The translations under genes and the position numbers were made by a program. This document shows, in pieces, positions 41,071-50,604 of a stretch of DNA of 64,000 nt (the first letter of the stretch is position 1; each line of letters opens with the position of its first letter). The notes beneath the pieces are model-generated. The model was given only the letters and a program-made list of their open reading frames with translations. It was not told where the DNA came from and searched no databases. The stretch lies in contig NZ_FRBL01000003.1 of assembly GCF_900142605.1 (NCBI RefSeq), positions 434,001 to 498,000 on the forward strand, read 5' to 3'. This DNA is from Chitinophaga jiangningensis (GTDB taxonomy: Bacteria; Bacteroidota; Bacteroidia; Chitinophagales; Chitinophagaceae).

Positions 41071-42195
41071 TTAGCTGGTTTTGCGGTAATTAAACACCGC
41101 CCACGCATTCAGCACCAGCGCAAACGCTATCTCATACAGGAACTCCAGCTGCACATCCGCAAAGCCACTCCCCTTCAGCATCACCATCCGTATTACCTTT
41201 ACAAAATGAGTAACAGGGGTAAGCGCCGATATCGTGCGCGCCCAGCCGGGCATGCTCTCCGTGGCCGTAAACAACCCACTCATCAGCATAAATATCAACA
41301 TAAAAAAGAAAGCCAGAAACATTGCCTGCACCTGGTTGGCACTGTAAGTAGAAATCAGCAAACCAAAGCCCAGCAAGGCTACCAGATATACGGCCGCAAA
41401 CAGGTATAATAACCATAACGGCCCTACGGACACAATGCCATATACCACCCAGGCTACCAATAAGCCAATGGTAAAAATGATCAGTCCCATCAGCCAGAAC
41501 GGAATCAGCTTGCCACTTATGAATTCCCACTTGCGTATAGGCGTTACGTTGATCTGTTCAATAGTGCCTATCTCCTTTTCCTTTACTATATTGAGCGCGG
41601 ACATAAAGCCACCGATCAGCGTGAGCAGCAGCACGAAAATACCAGGCACCATGTAATACTTATACTGCTCTCTGGGATTATACCAGGTATTGTATGTCAC
41701 GTTTATCACCGGCATACCCGCCGGCACCGGATGCGCCGCACGCACGATATCCAGGTCGGTACCCTGACTAAAATCAGCAATGATACTATTCAGATAAGCG
41801 CCTCCGATTGAAGCCCTGGCCCCATTGATCGCATCTATGGAGAGCGATACCTGTTGCCGCCCCTCTCTTACCAGATTGCGCTCAAAATCTACGGGAATCT
41901 CCAGCACCACATCGGCATCATTGCGCTCCACATAATGCAATGCCTCCTGGTAGGAACTAACAGCACCGGTTATACGGAAATAGCCACTGGCACCCAACTT
42001 GCCCAGCATCCGCTGGGTAAGCGTACTATGATCGTGATCTACCACCACTACCTTGATATCCTTTACCTCAAAATTGGCCGCCAGCGGCAGTATGATCAGC
42101 TGTATAGTAGGCATGGCAAAGATCATCACGAGAATAATACGGTCCCGCAAAATCTGTCTGAATTCTTTCTGCAACAAAAAACCAAGTTTCTTCAT
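41071..42195 (-). CDS. ABC-2-type permease of multidrug efflux system (YbhR/YhhJ-like)
   Basis: This 374-residue membrane protein has an N-terminal membrane segment (ILVMIFAMPTIQLIILPLA), a large periplasmic region with VVVVDHDHSTLTQRML and MPVINVTYNTWYNPREQYKYYMVPG, then about five membrane segments (FVLLLTLIGGFMSALNIVKEKEIGTIEQI carrying the coupling EKExGT). This is the layout of YhhJ/YbhR permeases. It starts 1 base inside the stop of the sister permease (ATGA overlap). It is the last gene of the efflux operon. Confidence 0.92.
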   Translation of the reverse strand: MKKLGFLLQKEFRQILRDRIILVMIFAMPTIQLIILPLAANFEVKDIKVVVVDHDHSTLTQRMLGKLGASGYFRITGAVSSYQEALHYVERNDADVVLEIPVDFERNLVREGRQQVSLSIDAINGARASIGGAYLNSIIADFSQGTDLDIVRAAHPVPAGMPVINVTYNTWYNPREQYKYYMVPGIFVLLLTLIGGFMSALNIVKEKEIGTIEQINVTPIRKWEFISGKLIPFWLMGLIIFTIGLLVAWVVYGIVSVGPLWLLYLFAAVYLVALLGFGLLISTYSANQVQAMFLAFFFMLIFMLMSGLFTATESMPGWARTISALTPVTHFVKVIRMVMLKGSGFADVQLEFLYEIAFALVLNAWAVFNYRKTS

Positions 42196-43298
42196 TCCAG
42201 TCTGGTTTTAAATTTCAGTAATGCGAGCGACAACAAAGCAACCGTCATACCTGCCAGCACCAGCGTTTCCCGCCAAACAGCACTAAAGCCCAGCCCCTTC
42301 AGCATCACCGCCTTTACAATCAGGTAATACCACCTGGAAGGGACCACATTTGCCACCAATTGCAACGGCACAGGCATGTTCTCCAGCGGATACATAAAAC
42401 CTGTCAGTAACAACGTTGGCAGCATCATGCCCATCATGGAAATCAGCATGGCCGCCTGTTGCGAAGTGGCGATATTACTAATCAGTAACCCCACAGAAAG
42501 ACAGGTGATGATAAATAAGGTGCTCTCTGCAAACAATAATAGCAAACTGCCCTTCACCGCAATATCCAGGAAACCTACTGACAGGATCAATATCAATGTA
42601 AAGTTTACCAGCGACAATACCAGGTACGGAATCGCTTTTGCTATCAGCACCATAATCGGATGAAACGGCGATACCAGCAGGATTTCCATCGTTCCCAACT
42701 CCTTTTCCTTTACCACCGAAACAGAGGTGAGCGTGGCACACACAATCATAAATATCAGCGCGATCACTCCGGGAATGAAATTCAGCGAACCATTGCCTTC
42801 CGGGTTATATAACATCCTGAGTTCCGGGATAATACCGATAGGCACCACTCCTCCACCGGCCAGCTCCTGCTGATAATTCAGCAGTATGACGGACAAATAA
42901 TTCACCAGCGTTTTCGCCGTATTCGGATCGGAACCATCTGCAATAATCTGCACGCTGGCTTTACCATCATGGCGCAAATCGTTGCCAAACTGCGGCGGAA
43001 AAACCAGCACACATTTAATCGTTCCTTTTTTAAAGGCCGCGTCAATTTCGGGCCCCGCCAGCTGTTTCTCCTGTACAATAAAGTAAGACGAGGATTTTAT
43101 CTTACTGATAATCCTTTCCGTATTTGCATCTTTCGACTGATCGCTGATCACGATGTCCGCGTTTTTCACTTCACTGGTGAGCGCATAGCCAAACAGCAGG
43201 ATCTGCACCACCGGCAAGCCAAACATGATCAGCAACGTGCGCCGGTCGCGGAACACGTGGTAAAACTCTTTGCGGATAAATACCAGTAACTGTTTCAT
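42192..43298 (-). CDS. ABC-2-type permease of multidrug efflux system (YbhS-like)
   Basis: This 368-residue membrane protein is parallel to its neighbour: MKQLLVFIRKEFYHVFRDRRTLLIMFGLPVVQILLFGYAL at the start, a periplasmic lobe (VVPIGIIPELRMLYNPEGNGSLNFIPG), then the coupling motif VVKEKELGTMEILLVSP and several membrane segments. The two permeases should pair as a heterodimer, as YbhS/YbhR do. Its stop overlaps the next permease start by 4 bases, so they are made together. Confidence 0.92.
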   Translation of the reverse strand: MKQLLVFIRKEFYHVFRDRRTLLIMFGLPVVQILLFGYALTSEVKNADIVISDQSKDANTERIISKIKSSSYFIVQEKQLAGPEIDAAFKKGTIKCVLVFPPQFGNDLRHDGKASVQIIADGSDPNTAKTLVNYLSVILLNYQQELAGGGVVPIGIIPELRMLYNPEGNGSLNFIPGVIALIFMIVCATLTSVSVVKEKELGTMEILLVSPFHPIMVLIAKAIPYLVLSLVNFTLILILSVGFLDIAVKGSLLLLFAESTLFIITCLSVGLLISNIATSQQAAMLISMMGMMLPTLLLTGFMYPLENMPVPLQLVANVVPSRWYYLIVKAVMLKGLGFSAVWRETLVLAGMTVALLSLALLKFKTRLE

Positions 43299-43305
43299 AA
43301 GTTAA

Positions 43306-44049
43306 TCAGTCTGATGAACGTTTGGCCGACCTGGCCAGCTGATAAAATACCTCCTCCATATTTTCTGCCTGGAAGCGCTGCTTCAGTGCCTGTGGCGCGT
43401 CCAGCGCTTCTATTTTACCATCCACCATAATCGTCACCCGGTTACAATATTCTGCTTCATCCATGTAGTGCGTAGTTACAAACACCGTAATACCAGTGGC
43501 AGCCGCTTCGTAAATCATATCCCAGAACTGCCGCCGGGTAACGGGGTCCACCCCGCCGGTAGGTTCATCCAGGAATACTATCTGCGGCCGGTGAAAGATT
43601 GCCACGGAGAAAGCCAGTTTCTGTTTCCAGCCTAACGGTAACTCCCCAACGAGTTTTTTAGCTTCCCTTTCCAATCCCAAGGTTCGGATCAGTTCATTGC
43701 TTCGCTCTTTAATCACCTGCCTGCTGAGTCCATACACGCCACCGTAAAACTCAATATTTTCCAGCACCGTCAGATTTTCATACAACGAAAACTTCTGACT
43801 CATATAACCGATATTCCTTTTGATCTGATCCTGCTGATGATAAACGTCAAATCCCGCTACGGTAGCCGTTCCGCTGGTCGGGAACGAAAGACCGCACAGG
43901 ATACGCATGGCCGTGGTTTTACCGGCACCATTGGCCCCAAGAAAACCAAAAATCTCTCCCTTGGTAACCTCAAATGTGATGTTGTTTACGGCGTAAAAAT
44001 CGCCGAAACGCTTCGTCAGCTCTTTACATACAATCACCTGCTCTGCCAT
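43306..44049 (-). CDS. ABC-transporter ATPase (like YbhF C-terminal half)
   Basis: This 247-residue ATPase has Walker A GANGAGKT, Q-loop YMSQKF, a modified signature LPLGWKQK (not LSGGQ), Walker B IVFLDEPTGGVDP and the switch His in VTTHYMDEAE. The LPLGWKQ signature is the one found in the second nucleotide-binding domain of the fused E. coli YbhF. Here the two domains come from separate genes. It starts 1 base after the other ATPase gene and ends 7 bases before the permease gene. Confidence 0.93.
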   Translation of the reverse strand: MAEQVIVCKELTKRFGDFYAVNNITFEVTKGEIFGFLGANGAGKTTAMRILCGLSFPTSGTATVAGFDVYHQQDQIKRNIGYMSQKFSLYENLTVLENIEFYGGVYGLSRQVIKERSNELIRTLGLEREAKKLVGELPLGWKQKLAFSVAIFHRPQIVFLDEPTGGVDPVTRRQFWDMIYEAAATGITVFVTTHYMDEAEYCNRVTIMVDGKIEALDAPQALKQRFQAENMEEVFYQLARSAKRSSD

Positions 44050-44050
44050 A

Positions 44051-44977
44051 CTATTGATTTTTTTGATTCATCAATCGGATAAAGGTATCTTCAATGCCCG
44101 GCGAAATTTCTTTCACGGCAATGCCTGTATGCCCCTTCTGCCGGGCGAATGCTTCCAGGTCAGCCACAGCATTACCTTTATCCTGCTTCATCGTCAGGTG
44201 GAGGTATTCCCCAAAAGCAAAGCAGCTTTCCACGGCAGCATTGTCCCGCATGTCTTTCAGCAAGCCGTATATATTGGCTGATTTAGCAGCGTATAGCCGT
44301 ACGGGATAGCTGTGCACGATTTTATCCGGCGTGTCTATCTGCATGATGCTTCCTGCCTGTATCAGTGCAATCCTTTCGCAGAGACTGGCTTCATCCATAT
44401 ACGGTGTGGACACCAGAATGGTGATGCCCATGTTTTTGAGTCGCGCCAGTATATCCCAGAACTCACGGCGCGACACCACATCCACCCCCGTAGTTGGTTC
44501 GTCGAGGAACAGCACTTCCGGTTTATGTATCAGTGCGCAGCACAGTGCCAGCTTCTGTTTCATACCGCCGGAGAGCTTTCCGGCGCGTCGATCGCTGAAA
44601 GGCTTCAACTGTTCGTATATATCGCGGATGATGTCGTAATTCTCTTCGATGGTAGTACCAAATAACGTCGCAAAAAAAGTCAGGTTTTCGTGTACGGTAA
44701 GGTCCTGGTAGAGGGAGAATTTACCGGGCATATATCCCAGGATTTTCCGGATCTGCCGGTAGTCCTTCACCACGTCCAGCCCCTGCACTGTGGCGGTGCC
44801 TTTGTCGGCCAGCAGCAAGGTGGTGAGCATACGGAAGATGCTGGTTTTACCGGCACCATCAGGTCCAATCAGGCCAAACAGCTCTCCCGGCTTCACCGTC
44901 AGGGAAACATTATCTACCGCCAGGATTTTTCCACCGGCATATGTTTTCGTGATGCCATCCAGCACTACTGCATCCAT
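44051..44977 (-). CDS. ABC-transporter ATPase (like YbhF N-terminal half)
   Basis: This 308-residue ATPase has Walker A GPDGAGKTS, Q-loop YMPGKFSLY, canonical signature LSGGMKQK, Walker B VLFLDEPTTGVDV and STPYMDEAS in place of the usual switch His, so one half-site may be weak. A C-terminal 70-residue extension (KSANIYGLLKDM onward) follows. It pairs with the second ATPase, 1 base away, to power the two permeases. It starts 10 bases after the HlyD gene. Confidence 0.93.
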   Translation of the reverse strand: MDAVVLDGITKTYAGGKILAVDNVSLTVKPGELFGLIGPDGAGKTSIFRMLTTLLLADKGTATVQGLDVVKDYRQIRKILGYMPGKFSLYQDLTVHENLTFFATLFGTTIEENYDIIRDIYEQLKPFSDRRAGKLSGGMKQKLALCCALIHKPEVLFLDEPTTGVDVVSRREFWDILARLKNMGITILVSTPYMDEASLCERIALIQAGSIMQIDTPDKIVHSYPVRLYAAKSANIYGLLKDMRDNAAVESCFAFGEYLHLTMKQDKGNAVADLEAFARQKGHTGIAVKEISPGIEDTFIRLMNQKNQ

Positions 44978-44987
44978 AAGGCTTGTT

Positions 44988-45929
44988 TTATTGTTTTGAC
45001 CAGAGCGCTTCTCCGTACATACCTATTTTCAGGAAACCATCATTCTTTACTTTTATCTTAATCGCATACACGAGGTTAGCCCGTTCATTCTTTGTTTGAA
45101 TCGTTTTGGGTGTAAACTCTGACTTCGCGGAAATCCAGGTAATGGTGCCGGTGTAGGACTTATAATCTTTTTTTCCCTGGTCGATGCGCACCTGCACTTG
45201 CTGGCCCAGCCTGATCTGCGGCAGCTGGGTGCCATCCGCATAGGCACGTAGGTATAGTGTGTCCGTATTAGCAATTTTATACAGCGGCTTGCCTACAGTG
45301 GCCAGCTCCCCCTGCAAGGCGTAGCGGGTAAGCACTACACCGGTGATAGGGTTAATGATCAGGCCTTTGCGGATTTGTTCATTGTATTGGGCGGCGGCCA
45401 TTTGCAGGGGTGCCTTTTCACTGAGCACGGACCTGTTTTGCACGCCGGTTGTATAGTCGTCGAGGTTAATTTGCTGGCGGGTGGCCGCTATCTGTTTACG
45501 CATCTGATCCACCTGGCTGTTCATATCATCCAGCTGCTTGCGGGTGGCTGCATCTTCCTCCACCAGGTTTTCGGTACGTTGCTGTTCCCGGATAAGTTGC
45601 GCCAGCTGAGCTTCCTGTACGGCCAGTTGTTTTTTAACCAGCTGGTTCTTTTCGGCGGGACTGCTGGTTTTTTCCTGCAGCGCAGCGATGCTGGCTTCCA
45701 CCTGTGCTTTTTGCAGGGAAGGAATTTTCACGTCTATCTGTCCTACGGTATCCCCTGCACGAAGTGTAGTACCTTCCGGGGCCTGGAACGACAATAGCTC
45801 TCCGTTCTGCTGGGCGGATACAATCACTTCATCTGCTTCAAAATTGCCGGAGGCATCGGCCTGGTTGGTTTTATTGTTACAGGCAGATAGCATGGCCAGT
45901 ACAGCCGCAATACAAAGTATCTGTTTCAT
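44988..45929 (-). CDS. HlyD-family membrane-fusion lipoprotein of efflux pump
   Basis: This 313-residue protein has a lipoprotein signal (AAVLAMLSAC, Cys17), a biotinyl-lipoyl-like hairpin (VSAQQNGELLSFQAPEGTTLRAGDTVGQI), a long coiled coil (about residues 75-165: QLAQLIREQQRTENLVEEDAATRKQLDDM), then the beta-barrel and C-terminal domain (LRAYADGTQLPQIRLGQQVQVR, SEFTPKTIQTKNERANLVYAI). It bridges the ABC pump and TolC as YbhG does. It is anchored by lipid rather than a membrane helix. It is the third gene of the operon. Confidence 0.93.
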   Translation of the reverse strand: MKQILCIAAVLAMLSACNNKTNQADASGNFEADEVIVSAQQNGELLSFQAPEGTTLRAGDTVGQIDVKIPSLQKAQVEASIAALQEKTSSPAEKNQLVKKQLAVQEAQLAQLIREQQRTENLVEEDAATRKQLDDMNSQVDQMRKQIAATRQQINLDDYTTGVQNRSVLSEKAPLQMAAAQYNEQIRKGLIINPITGVVLTRYALQGELATVGKPLYKIANTDTLYLRAYADGTQLPQIRLGQQVQVRIDQGKKDYKSYTGTITWISAKSEFTPKTIQTKNERANLVYAIKIKVKNDGFLKIGMYGEALWSKQ

Positions 45930-45940
45930 GTATACTATTA

Positions 45941-47218
45941 TTAATTACCCGCAATAAATTTATATTGATAAGTAGCTTGCAGCAATTGCAGTTTATGAAG
46001 GATCAGCAGTTGCCGGGCCTGGTTTTCTGCATTGAGCTGACCGATATAATCATGCACCGTGATCACGCCGTTTTCCAGCTGCGCTTTGGCAGATTGCTTT
46101 ACCGATGCGCGAAAGCCAATTGCAGCTTCATCTTCCGCAATCATTTCATGAAACTTCTTCACCTCGGTGCGCTGTTGCGTCAGGTTCATATTGGTGTTGA
46201 ACAAAAAAGTTTCCTCCTCCACGCTGATCGATTTACGGTTATTTTCGATGATGCGGCGATTGTTTTTGAGACTGTATAAACTCCCGAAGTTCCAGTTTAA
46301 TCGTAGTCCGGTAATATACCAGGCACCAAAATCATTTTCGAGGAAGTTGAGTGTAGGCCGGCCATAGGCGCCCTGGAAAAATGCGTTAAAGCGGGGCAGG
46401 TATTCGGATTTCAACTGCTGCTCCTGCACTTCCGCGGCCTTGCGGCGGTATTGGTACCAGGCCAGTTCCGGGCGGTTGATGTTACCTGCTACCGGCTGCT
46501 CTTCGGGCATTTGAAGGGGCACCGTGTCGGGCAGTTGCCGGCCTATAAAGGCGCCCAGCATTTGCGTATAGGCGCTTCTGTTAGATTTAAAGGTAATCTC
46601 CTGTGATTTGGCGGAGGAGCGTTCTGCTTTCAGTTCATCCACATTACTACGATAGGCGGTACCATTGCGGTAAGCCGCGCTCACTTTTTCGATGGCGTTG
46701 TCCAGGTCCGACAGCCGCAGGTTATTCTGTTTAAGTTGCTCGTCCATCAGCAGGATGGAGAAATACAGCTGATCCACCCGTTCGCGGATGGCGTACAAGT
46801 TCACCGTTACGCTTTGCTTTTCTACGTCGGAACTGGCTTTGATGACTTCCTTCTGGTAGTGGGAGTTGTTGGCATCAAAAATAGTCTGTTGTACTTCTGC
46901 TGCAACTTTGTACTGGTCTTTACTGAGTGTGGGAAAGGTAATACCAACAGCAGGCGGCAGTTGCGGGAAGCTCACCACATCCGACTGATAGGTGGCGGAG
47001 CCTGAAATATTGAGTTGCGGAAGGTAAATTTTCCCCGCATTCGCCAGTGAATAGTTCCTGCTGGCGTTGATCAGGTCGTAGCGTTTGATCAGCGGATAAT
47101 GCTGTTCTGCCAGGGTATGACATTGTTCCAGTGTAAGCACGGGTTCTTGCGCCGCGGCCATTACAGCAGGGAATGTCAATAATAACACCAGCTTAAGGGC
47201 AGTTAGCTTGTGCGTCAT
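45941..47218 (-). CDS. TolC-family outer-membrane channel
   Basis: This 425-residue protein has a signal peptide (LLLTFPAVMAAAQ) and the TolC two-repeat layout of long helices and short strands. Marks are VLTLEQCHTLAEQHYPLIK at the start, a first helical repeat with YHYKEV-type residues (NSHYQKEVIKASSDVEKQ), SAAYRNGTAYRSNVDELKAE, and a second repeat with AWYITGLRLNWNFGSLYSLKNNR and QLENGVITVHDYIGQL. It provides the outer-membrane exit for the pump encoded next, 11 bases downstream. Confidence 0.92.
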   Translation of the reverse strand: MTHKLTALKLVLLLTFPAVMAAAQEPVLTLEQCHTLAEQHYPLIKRYDLINASRNYSLANAGKIYLPQLNISGSATYQSDVVSFPQLPPAVGITFPTLSKDQYKVAAEVQQTIFDANNSHYQKEVIKASSDVEKQSVTVNLYAIRERVDQLYFSILLMDEQLKQNNLRLSDLDNAIEKVSAAYRNGTAYRSNVDELKAERSSAKSQEITFKSNRSAYTQMLGAFIGRQLPDTVPLQMPEEQPVAGNINRPELAWYQYRRKAAEVQEQQLKSEYLPRFNAFFQGAYGRPTLNFLENDFGAWYITGLRLNWNFGSLYSLKNNRRIIENNRKSISVEEETFLFNTNMNLTQQRTEVKKFHEMIAEDEAAIGFRASVKQSAKAQLENGVITVHDYIGQLNAENQARQLLILHKLQLLQATYQYKFIAGN

Positions 47219-47236
47219 ATATCCAGGAATTAGATG

Positions 47237-47860
47237 TTACATCATTAACTTAATCCAACCGGGAATTTGTGTTTTACGTTCTTCCATCATGGCCTTAAAT
47301 ATTTTCATATCGATGGCGCCTGTTTTAAGCAGCAGGTGCCGGGCTACAAAGGGAAGTGTGAGCATGCTTACCAGGTTCATCACCAGATGTAAAGGCGCAA
47401 TTTTCAATTTTCCTTTTCCATGCAGTTCCATCAACTGTTTAACGAAGTAGGAAGTGAGGAACACATTATTTTCTACCAGTTCTTTTGTGATATCGTTAGA
47501 GCTGTTGGCTACGCCGTTCATCACAAACAGCGGCAGGTCGGGGTGCACCAGCAACATATCTATCCAGCCTACACATACCAGGTCTATTTTTTCTTCCGGG
47601 GTAGTATGTACGTCGTTCAGTACGTCTTTGATGCCGGATAGCAGTTGCCGGATAGCATCTTTCATGACGAGGTCGTACAATTTTTCTTTACTGCGGAAAT
47701 AATAGTTCACCAGCGAGAAGTTGAGGTCAGCTTCTGCGGCGATGTCGCGCACGGTGGTGGCGGCGTACCCGTTGCGGGTAAACACCGCTCTGGCTGCGCT
47801 GAGGATTTTCTCTTCAGCGGAGGCATCCGGATCTTTCTTCTTCCGTGTTGCTTTGGCCAT
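47237..47860 (-). CDS. TetR-family repressor of the efflux operon
   Basis: From the ATG at 47860 the protein has 207 residues. The N-terminal helix-turn-helix is clear (AEEKILSAARAVFTRNGYAATTVRDIAAEADLNFSLVNYYFRSKEKLYDLV). The ligand domain is all-helical (DLPLFVMNGVANSSNDITKE). It is the first gene of the efflux operon, as the TetR gene is in the E. coli ybiH-ybhGFSR set. A palindrome overlapping the promoter (47916-47931) is its likely binding site. Its stop is 18 bases before the tolC start. Confidence 0.92.
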   Translation of the reverse strand: MAKATRKKKDPDASAEEKILSAARAVFTRNGYAATTVRDIAAEADLNFSLVNYYFRSKEKLYDLVMKDAIRQLLSGIKDVLNDVHTTPEEKIDLVCVGWIDMLLVHPDLPLFVMNGVANSSNDITKELVENNVFLTSYFVKQLMELHGKGKLKIAPLHLVMNLVSMLTLPFVARHLLLKTGAIDMKIFKAMMEERKTQIPGWIKLMM

Positions 47861-47901
47861 GTCGATACTGTTTACAGCACAAATGTAGGAGCCGTTTTCC
47901 A

Positions 47902-47936
47902 ATTAAACAAATGTATTAAACAATTGTTCAAAAATA
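47902..47936 (-). promoter_or_regulatory. Promoter and TetR-operator-like palindrome of efflux operon
   Basis: TTAAACAATTGTTCAA (47916-47931) is a near-perfect palindrome. ATTAAACAA occurs twice (47902 and 47915). On the minus strand CAAAAATA (47929-47936) reads TATTTTTG, a -7 box, so the palindrome covers the expected transcription start. The layout suits autorepression. Confidence 0.5.
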
Positions 47937-48032
47937 ATCTGCATAAACTTTTGAACTCCCTGAGTGTTAACGATTTTTGGATTGATACCAGGGCGCTTGT
48001 TCGCAGCCAGTACAAAATAAAACAGCATCCAT

Positions 48033-49454
48033 ATGCATTTTGACGGACCCCGGCACTTTGAAGATTTCATTCGTGAAAAATGGCCATTAGGAGAAAAGGT
48101 TAGCCTGTTTTTGTTGGTGGTGGCGATTACCACCGTGGTGCGACTCTTCTTTTTACCGGACGATATGGCGGAACCCTGCCGGAATGCGGCCGTACTAATT
48201 ATGCTGGCTGTGGGCTTCTGGCTCACAGACGCTATGCCTCCATTTGCGGTGAGCATGTTCGTAATTGGTTATACGGTATACTTTCTCCATGATGCGCGGG
48301 CAGTTCGGAATATCAACCCGGACTGGGAACGTTATGCAGGCACGTGGTCCAGCCCGGTCATCTGGATGATGATGGGCGGCTTTTTTATTTCCCTGGGTAT
48401 TCAGATTACTTCTTTGGACAAGTCGATTGCCAATTTTGCGCTGCGGATGTTTGGCACCAAGCCCACGAAGTTGTTGCTGGGTATCATGTTGCTAACCATG
48501 CTCCTCTCCATGCTGGGCGTATCCAATACTGCTACTGCGGCTATGATGGTGGCCATCTTCACGCCTCTTGCAAAAAAAATGGACAAGAAGGATCCGTTTA
48601 TAAAGAGCCTGTTTCTCGGTATTGCCATTGCGGCATCATTCGGCGGTATGGGCACCATCATTGGTAGTCCCATCAACGCGATGGCGATTGACGCAGCCGC
48701 AAAAAAGGGTATTAACATCAGCTTTCTTTCCTGGATGGAAATGGGTACTCCCCTGGCGTTGGGCTTTACAATTCTGGGTTGGCTACTGCTGCATTTTCGC
48801 TACAAGCCCATGCAGGACCAGGTACCACCGCTGGAAGATGTGAACAGCAAGCCGCATCACGAGTACACCTATTCAGAAATGAAGGATCGCTGGATTGTTG
48901 GGATCACGTTTGTGATTACACTGATTTTGTGGCTCACCACTTCGGTTACCAATATCCCGGTGGCGGCAGTTTCCTTTGTGCCCATGATGATGCTCACACT
49001 CACTGGCGTGATCCAGCAAAAAGATATCCGGTTGATCTCATGGGATACGTTGTTGTTAGTGGCCGGTGGACTCACGCTCGGAATGGCTGCGCAGGAAACG
49101 GGATTGCTGAACTACATGACCAAACACATCTCCCTCCCGCAGGAGAAGTTCACGGCCGTTTTACTGTTTTCCTACCTTACCGTATTTATTTCCAATTTCA
49201 TGAGCAGCACAGCCGCCGCCAGTATCCTGATACCGCTGGCTAATACCCTCATGCCCCATGATGTTGAATTTGTGTCCATCGCGATCGGTTTTTCCTGCAG
49301 CATCGGCATCCTTCTCCCCATATCCACCCCTCCCAACGCCATTGCCCTAAGTACGGGATTCCTGGCGCAGCGGGATTTCCGTCTCCCCGGATTATGCCTG
49401 CTATTCTTTGGCCCCATAGCCATTTGTTACACTATCTTCTGGTGGGTACAATAA
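48033..49454 (+). CDS. SLC13/DASS-family anion carrier
   Basis: This 473-residue protein has about 11 to 12 membrane segments. It carries the DASS motif SNTATAAMM in the first half (GVSNTATAAMMVAIFTPL) and its partner STPPNAIALS in the second half (LLPISTPPNAIAL), which together bind substrate carboxylates or sulfate. The loop GGMGTIIGSPIN lies just after the first half. Transport is usually driven by sodium, of di- or tricarboxylates or sulfate. It is divergent from the TetR efflux operon and stands alone. Confidence 0.92.
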   Translation: MHFDGPRHFEDFIREKWPLGEKVSLFLLVVAITTVVRLFFLPDDMAEPCRNAAVLIMLAVGFWLTDAMPPFAVSMFVIGYTVYFLHDARAVRNINPDWERYAGTWSSPVIWMMMGGFFISLGIQITSLDKSIANFALRMFGTKPTKLLLGIMLLTMLLSMLGVSNTATAAMMVAIFTPLAKKMDKKDPFIKSLFLGIAIAASFGGMGTIIGSPINAMAIDAAAKKGINISFLSWMEMGTPLALGFTILGWLLLHFRYKPMQDQVPPLEDVNSKPHHEYTYSEMKDRWIVGITFVITLILWLTTSVTNIPVAAVSFVPMMMLTLTGVIQQKDIRLISWDTLLLVAGGLTLGMAAQETGLLNYMTKHISLPQEKFTAVLLFSYLTVFISNFMSSTAAASILIPLANTLMPHDVEFVSIAIGFSCSIGILLPISTPPNAIALSTGFLAQRDFRLPGLCLLFFGPIAICYTIFWWVQ

Positions 49455-49790
49455 TTTTTTTATTATTTAGGGAGATATTAACGCTGTAGTTTAAAAAGTT
49501 TCCGTCCAATCGATACTTGACCCCGGCAAATATCTTTAATTGACGCCGTCTACCAATCGCATTATCAGCCCTGTACGGCGCTAGCGCAACAGTTGCGCAG
49601 ATTGCTTTACAAAATAATTTTAAAAAGCAACCAAAACTTATCCATTTTCGTAAATATTGATAACCTGATGGTAAAATCGCACTTTATTGTATTAAAGTGC
49701 TAATATCTTTATCCTGTTTTCGTTAAATTCGTTTCAACAATTTTTACTGACTGACCCCAAATTAGTCGCCCTTTATCTCAATACACCAAC
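49455..49790. other. Gene-free region after the DASS carrier
   Basis: The only distinct element is a stem GCACTTTA/TAAAGTGC (49679-49700, loop TTGTAT) without a T tract, so it is not a good terminator. No coding frame is convincing. The region probably includes the promoter of the gene at 49791. Confidence 0.5.
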
Positions 49791-50585
49791 ATGCGCTATC
49801 TGTTATTTATCCTGTTATTTGCCACAACGGTATCTGCACAGCAACGTATTACAGAAGCAGAAACTTCGTTTGCCATTCTCGCCAGAGATTCGGGCGTGAA
49901 GCGGGCCTTCCTGCGCTACCTCGACAGTACCGCCGTTACTTTTCAAAACGGCACTATTCAAAATGGCCGCCAGCAAATCTGGAAACAACCTGATTCCGAC
50001 CTGCAACTGATATGGAAACCGGTATACTATTACACGGCGCTCAGCGGCAACACAGGTTTTACCACCGGCCCCTATGAATTAAGGGCGCCTGGCAGCGATT
50101 CCGCACGGGACCGCGGGCAATTCAGCAGCATCTGGGCGAAAGATGCCTATGGTAATTGGAAAGTGGTGCTGGATATTGGGGTATCCACACCTCCCTCCAA
50201 AGTGGACACCATCAGCAATACAAAAATAGCGCGGGTGAGCAGTTTACCTTCCGGCATCGGGGATATCCGGGAAGTAGAAGCCAGGTTCCTGAAATCCTAT
50301 CAGACCTCCGGTAACCTGGCATTCAGTGAATATATTGACGGGGCCACCTGGTTTAACCTGGAAGGTTATCCGCCTTTGCATGACAGCACCAGCATCATGC
50401 AGGCCATCAACCAGGTTCATGGCAGAATTATGTTTAAGCCGGTAGCCGGTGGCCTCTCTGAGGATCGCGACCTGGGCTACGTGTACGGCTATACGCTGGA
50501 AGGAAGTAAAAGGAATAACTACATGCGCGTGTGGAACCATACACAATCCGGCTGGAAAATATTATTACAGATTATACAGTGGTAG
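49791..50585 (+). CDS. Secreted protein with two NTF2/DUF4440-like halves
   Basis: This 264-residue protein has a signal peptide (MRYLLFILLFATTVSAQ). It seems to hold two related halves: EAETSFAILARDSGVKRAFLRYLDS with IWAKDAYGNWKVVLDIG, and EVEARFLKSYQTSGNLAFSEYID with MRVWNHTQSGWKILLQI. Each has the helix-then-strand order and closing W-K hydrophobic strand of NTF2-like DUF4440 domains. Family function is unassigned. It is a single gene, convergent with the VOC gene. Confidence 0.75.
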   Translation: MRYLLFILLFATTVSAQQRITEAETSFAILARDSGVKRAFLRYLDSTAVTFQNGTIQNGRQQIWKQPDSDLQLIWKPVYYYTALSGNTGFTTGPYELRAPGSDSARDRGQFSSIWAKDAYGNWKVVLDIGVSTPPSKVDTISNTKIARVSSLPSGIGDIREVEARFLKSYQTSGNLAFSEYIDGATWFNLEGYPPLHDSTSIMQAINQVHGRIMFKPVAGGLSEDRDLGYVYGYTLEGSKRNNYMRVWNHTQSGWKILLQIIQW

Positions 50586-50604
50586 GCATCCTGCCTATTC
50601 CGGA

